Source: an uncultured Saprospiraceae bacterium (GTDB lineage: Bacteria; Bacteroidota; Bacteroidia; Chitinophagales; Saprospiraceae). From it: a stretch of 19,404 nt of DNA. The stretch lies in NCBI GenBank assembly GCA_938033975.1, contig CALHKJ010000158.1, positions 1 through 19,404 on the forward strand. The letters are read 5' to 3'. Under the pieces are notes generated by a model. That model did no database searches, was not told the DNA's origin, and saw only the letters and a list, made by a program, of their open reading frames with translations. A program made the translations under genes and the position numbers. This document shows positions 14,267-19,404 of this stretch, piece after piece. The number at the start of each line of letters is the position of its first letter. Position 1 is the first letter of the stretch.

Positions 14267-16303
14267 TTGTTGAAATTCAACAGTTTGTCTAAAAAGAAAG
14301 CAATACCAGCTCCAAATAATCAATTCTCAATCATTGGGTTTAATCTCAGTTTGACAGCCGTCAAGCTATCATTATTTGCATTTGCTTTTCTTCTTTATAC
14401 CAATACCTTAGCGCATAAGTACACACAGGATGATGCGATTGTTATCTACCAAAACATGTTTGTTGAGGAAGGTATATCGGGTATCCCTGGACTATTACAA
14501 TATGATACATTCTATGGATTTTTTAAGGAAGAAGGAAAAGCTGCTTTGGTATCAGGCGGTAGATATAGACCCTTCACTCCAATCATGTTTGCCATTGAAT
14601 GGGAAATCTACAAGCTCTTTGCTGGAGAAGAAGCAAACATCAAAAATATCAAACCATTTATTGGTCATTTTATCAATGTCCTACTTTTTGCACTTTTGGT
14701 TGTGCTCGTATTTAATACACTCTTTTTGTTGCTCAAAAATTCAGAATTTGAAAACAAAGCTTTTCTTATATCCTTTATTGCGGCTCTGATTTTTGCAGCA
14801 CATCCAATCCACACAGAAGCTGTTGCCAATATCAAAGGCAGAGATGAAATTGTTGCTTTACTTGCAGCACTTTATTCACTTTACCTTGTACTTAAAAGCA
14901 TTGAGATAAAATCCAATCGTCCACTTATTTGGGCATTGCTCATTTTCTTTATTGGATTGATGAGTAAAGAAAACACCATCACCTTTTTGGCAGTTATACC
15001 ATTGGCACTAATTATGTTCAGGAATTTAGAGCGGAAAGAAATTTTAATAAAATCTTTAGTGTTCTTAATTCCATCCATCATTTTCATTTTAATCCGAGGT
15101 CAGGTTTTAAATTCTGGATTTGGATTAGGTGCAGATCCACCAATGGAGTTAATGAACAATCCATTTATAAAAATTGCAGGTAACCAATATGTTCCTTTTG
15201 ACTTGTCAGAAAAGTTGGCAACCATCATGTTCACTCTAGGTAAATATTTGAACTTGTTGTTTTTCCCACATCCACTGACACATGATTATTATCCTAGACA
15301 GGTAGAAATCATGAGTTGGAAAAACATCACAGTCCTTCTGAGCTTGTTGATGTATTTGGTTATGGCATTTACTGCAATTAGATATTTTAAGAAAAACAAA
15401 TTAGTTAGTTTTTCAATTTTCTACTTCGTTATCACCTTGTCGATTGTTTCGAATATTGTTTTCCCAATTGGCACCAATATGAGTGAGCGTTTTATGTTCA
15501 TGCCTTCAGTTGGCTTCTCACTATTTGTTGCAGCGATGCTTTCTAAAATCAAGAAACCTAAACTGAGCTTGGCTCTATTAGCTGCAATCATATTTGCATT
15601 GAGCATAAAAACAATAACAAGAAACAATGTATGGTACGATGATTTTACACTTTTTACAACTGATGTAAAAACATCAAAACGATCTGCAAAATTATTGAAC
15701 GCTGCTGGTGGAGCTCTTACCACTGAGGCTGGAAAACTTCCAGATGGAGAGAAAAAAACTCAGATGCTTTCTGAGGCCTTAGGGTATCTAGATAAAGCAC
15801 TTGAAATACATCCAAACTATAAAAATGCTTATCTACTGAAAGGAAATGCCAACAACCTTCTTAAAAACTATGAAGCCTCCATTCAGAGTTATGAAATTGG
15901 ATTGAGAGTCAGTCCATCTGATGATGTGTTAACAAAAAATCTTGGGATTACCCTAAGAGAGGCGGGAAGCTATTATGGGAAAGAGAAAGGAGATGTAGCT
16001 ACTGCGTTAAAATATTTAAAAAGAGCATATCAAATAGACAATAAGGACTATGCAACCGTTAGACTATTGGGAGTTGCCTCGGGACTTTCAAAAGATCAAG
16101 CTGGAGCGATACGATATTTTACAGAAGCACTGGCACTTTGGCCCAACTCAGGTCTTAGTCCAGAACAGAAAAAATCTAAAGCGCAAGCTTTTGTTGATCT
16201 TGGAACAGCCTACAGAGTATCCAATGATTTGCAAAAAGCAAATGAATTATTTCAACAAGCATTAAGTCTTGATCCAACTGCCCTAAACCAGATAAAACAA
16301 TGA
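14267..16303 (+). CDS. GT-C type membrane glycosyltransferase-like protein with TPR repeats (TMTC-like)
   Basis: The frame encodes 678 residues. The N-terminal two thirds hold about 10 hydrophobic membrane segments. The first external loop has YTQDD (D55, D56), as expected for the catalytic acidic motif of GT-C enzymes. HPIHTEAVANIKGRDE (179-194) and GLMSKENTITF are hallmarks of the TMTC (transmembrane and TPR) O-mannosyltransferase-like family. Residues about 490-678 are TPRs (NAYLLKGNANNLLKNYEASIQ, AFVDLGTAYRVSNDLQKANE). It likely transfers sugar from a lipid-linked donor to an exported protein or glycan, but the acceptor is unknown. There is no ATG near the N-terminus; the start must be TTG at 14267, 14270 or 14285, since the first ATG would remove the first membrane segment and the DD motif. 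Its stop overlaps the next start as ATGA, so the two are translationally coupled. Confidence 0.8.
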   Translation: MLKFNSLSKKKAIPAPNNQFSIIGFNLSLTAVKLSLFAFAFLLYTNTLAHKYTQDDAIVIYQNMFVEEGISGIPGLLQYDTFYGFFKEEGKAALVSGGRYRPFTPIMFAIEWEIYKLFAGEEANIKNIKPFIGHFINVLLFALLVVLVFNTLFLLLKNSEFENKAFLISFIAALIFAAHPIHTEAVANIKGRDEIVALLAALYSLYLVLKSIEIKSNRPLIWALLIFFIGLMSKENTITFLAVIPLALIMFRNLERKEILIKSLVFLIPSIIFILIRGQVLNSGFGLGADPPMELMNNPFIKIAGNQYVPFDLSEKLATIMFTLGKYLNLLFFPHPLTHDYYPRQVEIMSWKNITVLLSLLMYLVMAFTAIRYFKKNKLVSFSIFYFVITLSIVSNIVFPIGTNMSERFMFMPSVGFSLFVAAMLSKIKKPKLSLALLAAIIFALSIKTITRNNVWYDDFTLFTTDVKTSKRSAKLLNAAGGALTTEAGKLPDGEKKTQMLSEALGYLDKALEIHPNYKNAYLLKGNANNLLKNYEASIQSYEIGLRVSPSDDVLTKNLGITLREAGSYYGKEKGDVATALKYLKRAYQIDNKDYATVRLLGVASGLSKDQAGAIRYFTEALALWPNSGLSPEQKKSKAQAFVDLGTAYRVSNDLQKANELFQQALSLDPTALNQIKQ

Positions 16304-19230
16304 GAAAATTATCATTTCTATTCACAATACTTTTATGTAGTTCGTTTTCTAACCCTGAGTACCCAACAAAAGAAGAGCAAGCAACTATTTGGGCAAATGA
16401 CAAACTTGCCCAAATGAGTATCGATCAAATGATTGGACAATTGTTTATGATCAGAGCACACTCAGATCTTGGGCCAGATCATATCAAAGAAGTAAAACGA
16501 CAAATTGAAAAATATGAAGTAGGAGGTCTCTGTTTCTTTCAAGGTACTCCTACCAAACAAGCAGAACTTACAAACGAATACCAAGCTCTGAGCAAGGTGC
16601 CTTTGTTTGTATCTATCGATGGAGAATGGGGTCTTGGGATGCGATTCAAAAAGAACTCTATTAGTTTTCCAAGACAACTTACACTTGGGGCAATCAAAAA
16701 CAATGACATCATCTATGAGATGGGAAAAGAAATCGCAGCTCATTGCAAAAGAATTGGTATCCAAATAAATTTTGCACCTGTTGTAGATGTAAACAACAAC
16801 CCAAAAAATCCAGTAATTCACAATCGATCATTTGGGGAAGATATATTTAACGTAAGTGCAAAAAGCTATGCTTATATGAAAGGTATGCAAGATGCCGGTA
16901 TGATTGCTTGTGCAAAACATTTTCCCGGTCATGGAGATACAGGTGTAGACTCGCACTATGATTTACCTGTCATTACACATTCAAGAAATAGAATAGACAG
17001 TTTGGAATTGATGCCTTTCAAAACTATTATTGAAACTGGGATAAAAAGTGTCATGACTGCCCACCTTCAAATTCCTGCACTTGATGAAAGAGCAAACAGA
17101 CCGGCCTCTCTATCAAAAAACATCCTAACTGATATCCTAAAAAATGAATTAAAATTTGAGGGATTGGTCTTTACGGATGCAATGGAAATGAAGGGAGTAG
17201 CTAAGCATTTTGACTCTGCTCAGGCGAGTGTTGAAGCATTAAAGGCGGGAAATGATATAGTACTTCTACCAGAAGATATGGACAAAGCATTTAAGGGAAT
17301 TCAAGACGCTTACGCAAATGGCCAAATTGATTCCATGATGATTGTTGAAAAAACAAGAAAGGTGCTGTACCACAAACATCTAATTGGTCTGGATAAACCA
17401 CAAAAGATTTATGCTATCTCAAGCATTGATAAAGATATTAATAACAAGAGTGCCCTAGCTTTAAAAACGAGACTTTACGAACAAGCGATCACACTTGTAA
17501 AGAATGAAAGTGTAAAGCTTCCTATCAAGGACATAAGTACTCAAAAAATTGCAGTTTTAAGTTTGGGTACAGATCAGGTGACTCCATTCCAAAATAGGAT
17601 TTCTTCCTACACCAATGTTGAAAAAATCACTGCTGGTAGCTCTATTTCAGAAACACAGCAAACGAATATAAAAAACAAATTGGCTCTTTATGATCATGTC
17701 ATCATCAGCTTACATGACCTAAGTATAAGGTCAAGCAAGAATTATGGCATTAGCCAAAGTCAGATAGATTTGATTTTCAAATTAAACAGCCAAAATCAAA
17801 TTACAATTGTGAATTTTGGAACGCCTTACATTTTAAAATTCTTTGAAAATATTCCAAACCTAGTACAGGCATACGAAGAAGATGAGATCTGTCAAGATGT
17901 GACAGCTCAAGCAATCATGGGTGCTTATGATTTCAGAGGATTGCTTCCAGTTTCTGTTGGTAATAATTTTAAATACAGACATGGAATTGTTAGTCCTTCT
18001 TTAAACAGACTCAAATATGGTATTCCAGAAAGAGTTGGAATGAACTCTGATTCATTAAAAATGATTGAAGAGATTGTTGAAGAAATGATCCAAGAAAAGG
18101 CAGCACCAGGATGTCAGGTATTGGCAATAAAAGATGGGCAAGTTGTATACGACAAGGCATTTGGCTACCACACATTTAATAAAAAGAAAAAAGTACAGAC
18201 TGACCACATTTATGATGTTGCCTCAGTTACAAAAATATTGGCAACTACCCTTTCATTAATGAAATTGGATGAACAAGGGTCGATCAATCTAGATCAAAAA
18301 GTTGACCAATACCTACCAGAAATTGACACCTGCAATAAAGGTGATTTAATATTACATGATGTATTGGCACATCATGCTTCTCTACCTGGATGGATACCTT
18401 TTTATAAAGAAACATTGGAGGAAGAAAAAAAGAAAACTATTCCAAGTGAAAAATATTATCGTGAGACATACTCTGATAGTTTTTGTCTTGAGGTTACCAG
18501 AGATTTATTCTTAAGATGCGACTATCAAGATTCCATCTACTCTAGAATTTATGCTTGTGGTTTAAGAGACGACAACAATTACAAATACAGTGATTTGGGT
18601 TATTATCTATTTCATCAAATCATTCATAGGATGAGTGGAAGAAGGTTGGACAATTATGTTGACGAGACCTTCTACAATAAACTCGGGTTAAAAAGAACAG
18701 GATTTAATCCTATCAAAAAACATGAGCAATCTATCATTGTTCCATCAGAAGACGATGACTACTTTAGAAATCAAGTTGTGCAAGGCTATGTACATGATAT
18801 GGGATCTGCCATGTTGGGAGGAGTCTCAGGACATGCTGGACTTTTCAGTACAGCGGAAGAACTAGGAGTGATTATGCAGATGTTGATGAATGGAGGAACC
18901 TATGGTGGCGAACAATACCTAGATTCATATACGATCAGAAAATATACAACAAGGTATCCAAGGTCTACACGTCGAGGTTTAGGTTTTGACATGAAAGAAC
19001 TAGATGAAGACAAAACATTAAATATGTCTGAACTTGCATCTCCTTCTACTTTTGGTCACTTAGGTTTTACTGGTTGTGCAGTCTTTGCCGATCCTGAGAC
19101 AAATTTGATATACATCTTTCTTTCTAACAGGACCTTCCCATCTATGAATAATAGGAAGTTTTCTAAAAATGAATATCGCCCAAGAATTCAATCCGTACTA
19201 TATAAGGCGCTACAAAAAGAGGTTTTATAG
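16300..19230 (+). CDS. GH3 beta-N-acetylhexosaminidase fused to a beta-lactamase-like serine hydrolase
   Basis: The 976-residue protein starts with a signal peptide-like segment (residues 1-18). Residues about 30-370 are a GH3 catalytic domain of the NagZ type: KHFPGHGDTGVDSH (206-219), with the D217/H219 dyad that acts as general acid/base, and the nucleophile D293 in VFTDAMEMKG. Residues about 385-560 resemble the GH3 C-terminal alpha/beta domain. Residues about 590-970 are a beta-lactamase/class C-like domain with the S642-V-T-K645 motif, Y763-S-D765 in the position of YxN and H920-L-G922 in the position of the third box. It probably cleaves GlcNAc-containing peptidoglycan or glycan fragments, and the second domain may act on a peptide or ester bond. 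This fusion is known in Bacteroidota. It is coupled to the upstream GT-C gene by an ATGA overlap. Confidence 0.9.
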   Translation: MRKLSFLFTILLCSSFSNPEYPTKEEQATIWANDKLAQMSIDQMIGQLFMIRAHSDLGPDHIKEVKRQIEKYEVGGLCFFQGTPTKQAELTNEYQALSKVPLFVSIDGEWGLGMRFKKNSISFPRQLTLGAIKNNDIIYEMGKEIAAHCKRIGIQINFAPVVDVNNNPKNPVIHNRSFGEDIFNVSAKSYAYMKGMQDAGMIACAKHFPGHGDTGVDSHYDLPVITHSRNRIDSLELMPFKTIIETGIKSVMTAHLQIPALDERANRPASLSKNILTDILKNELKFEGLVFTDAMEMKGVAKHFDSAQASVEALKAGNDIVLLPEDMDKAFKGIQDAYANGQIDSMMIVEKTRKVLYHKHLIGLDKPQKIYAISSIDKDINNKSALALKTRLYEQAITLVKNESVKLPIKDISTQKIAVLSLGTDQVTPFQNRISSYTNVEKITAGSSISETQQTNIKNKLALYDHVIISLHDLSIRSSKNYGISQSQIDLIFKLNSQNQITIVNFGTPYILKFFENIPNLVQAYEEDEICQDVTAQAIMGAYDFRGLLPVSVGNNFKYRHGIVSPSLNRLKYGIPERVGMNSDSLKMIEEIVEEMIQEKAAPGCQVLAIKDGQVVYDKAFGYHTFNKKKKVQTDHIYDVASVTKILATTLSLMKLDEQGSINLDQKVDQYLPEIDTCNKGDLILHDVLAHHASLPGWIPFYKETLEEEKKKTIPSEKYYRETYSDSFCLEVTRDLFLRCDYQDSIYSRIYACGLRDDNNYKYSDLGYYLFHQIIHRMSGRRLDNYVDETFYNKLGLKRTGFNPIKKHEQSIIVPSEDDDYFRNQVVQGYVHDMGSAMLGGVSGHAGLFSTAEELGVIMQMLMNGGTYGGEQYLDSYTIRKYTTRYPRSTRRGLGFDMKELDEDKTLNMSELASPSTFGHLGFTGCAVFADPETNLIYIFLSNRTFPSMNNRKFSKNEYRPRIQSVLYKALQKEVL

Positions 19231-19273
19231 CTCGAAATTCATAAAGTAAATTTCCTTTCAGTAACTTGCCCAC

Positions 19274-19404
19274 ATGCACTTAAGCTATGACATAGCTAAA
19301 CGATATTTGTTTAAAAAGAAGAGGACCAATGTCATCAACATTGTAACCGGGATATCCATCTTAGGTATAGCTATAGGTACCGCTGCCTTGGTAATCATCC
19401 TTTC
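19274..19404 (+). CDS. LolC/LolE-like ABC transporter permease, N-terminal part
   Basis: The frame opens at ATG 19274 and runs off the window, giving 43 residues. It reads MHLSYDIAKRYLFKKKRTN followed by a hydrophobic helix (INIVTGISILGIAIGTAALVIIL). This is the standard N-terminus of Bacteroidota FtsX/MacB-type permeases annotated as lipoprotein-releasing LolC/E: an IAKRY start, a basic stretch, then the first membrane segment. It would extract outer-membrane lipoproteins or act in a related export step. The rest of the gene is outside the window, so the subtype is open. Confidence 0.75.
   Translation, partial: MHLSYDIAKRYLFKKKRTNVINIVTGISILGIAIGTAALVIIL

Noticed and set aside
16300..16353. 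Lipoprotein signal (ILLC) in the GH3 protein
   Set aside because: The residue before Cys13 is Leu rather than Gly, Ala or Ser, so it is a poor lipobox. A normal signal peptide is preferred.
19234..19254. GAAATT...AATTTC inverted repeat after the GH3 gene as a terminator
   Set aside because: The stem is weak, with one G-C pair, and is not followed by a T run.

Overview
The window looks like chromosomal DNA of an AT-rich Bacteroidota bacterium, most likely a member of the Saprospiria/Lewinella side of the phylum. The evidence is a type IX secretion (Por) C-terminal sorting domain on a giant surface protein, TAnnTTTG-type -7 promoter boxes with no clear Shine-Dalgarno sequences, a GH3/beta-lactamase-like fusion, a three-gene amidohydrolase cassette and a LolC/E-like permease, all typical of that phylum. 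The species assignment is inference.

Region 1 (1-945) is mostly non-coding. It holds the 3' end of a tRNA (probably tRNA-Phe), its rho-independent terminator, a roughly 280-base element packed with nested hairpins (126-402) that I do not recognise, low-complexity flanks, and a terminated fragment of an outer-membrane beta-barrel gene on the minus strand.

Region 2 (1000-6800) carries surface biology. A 1506-residue secreted protein has HYR-like domains, 12 acidic MopE/TSP3-like metal-binding repeats in an exact 129-base register, and a T9SS sorting tail. It is followed by a stand-alone LuxR-type DNA-binding domain protein and a predicted outer-membrane beta-barrel protein.

Region 3 (6811-9734) is small metabolism. 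It holds a formyltransferase whose catalytic Asn position is not Asn, a SAM methyltransferase converging on it with a 1-base gap, a membrane-anchored MtfA/M90-like protein that appears to have lost its zinc-binding HExxH, and pterin-4a-carbinolamine dehydratase.

Region 4 (14053 down to 9489, minus strand) is a tight four-gene operon: degenerate amidohydrolase, intact amidohydrolase, degenerate amidohydrolase, then the pterin dehydratase, with gaps of 3, 4 and 7 bases.

Region 5 (14267-19230, plus strand) is a translationally coupled pair. A TMTC-like GT-C membrane protein with C-terminal TPRs overlaps by ATGA a secreted GH3 beta-N-acetylhexosaminidase fused to a serine beta-lactamase-like domain. 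The pair suggests envelope glycan transfer or turnover. The window ends inside a LolC/E-like permease gene.

The best candidate for something undescribed is the hairpin-rich element at 126-402. Next are the amidohydrolase trio with one intact and two damaged active sites, and the apparent M90 pseudoenzyme.
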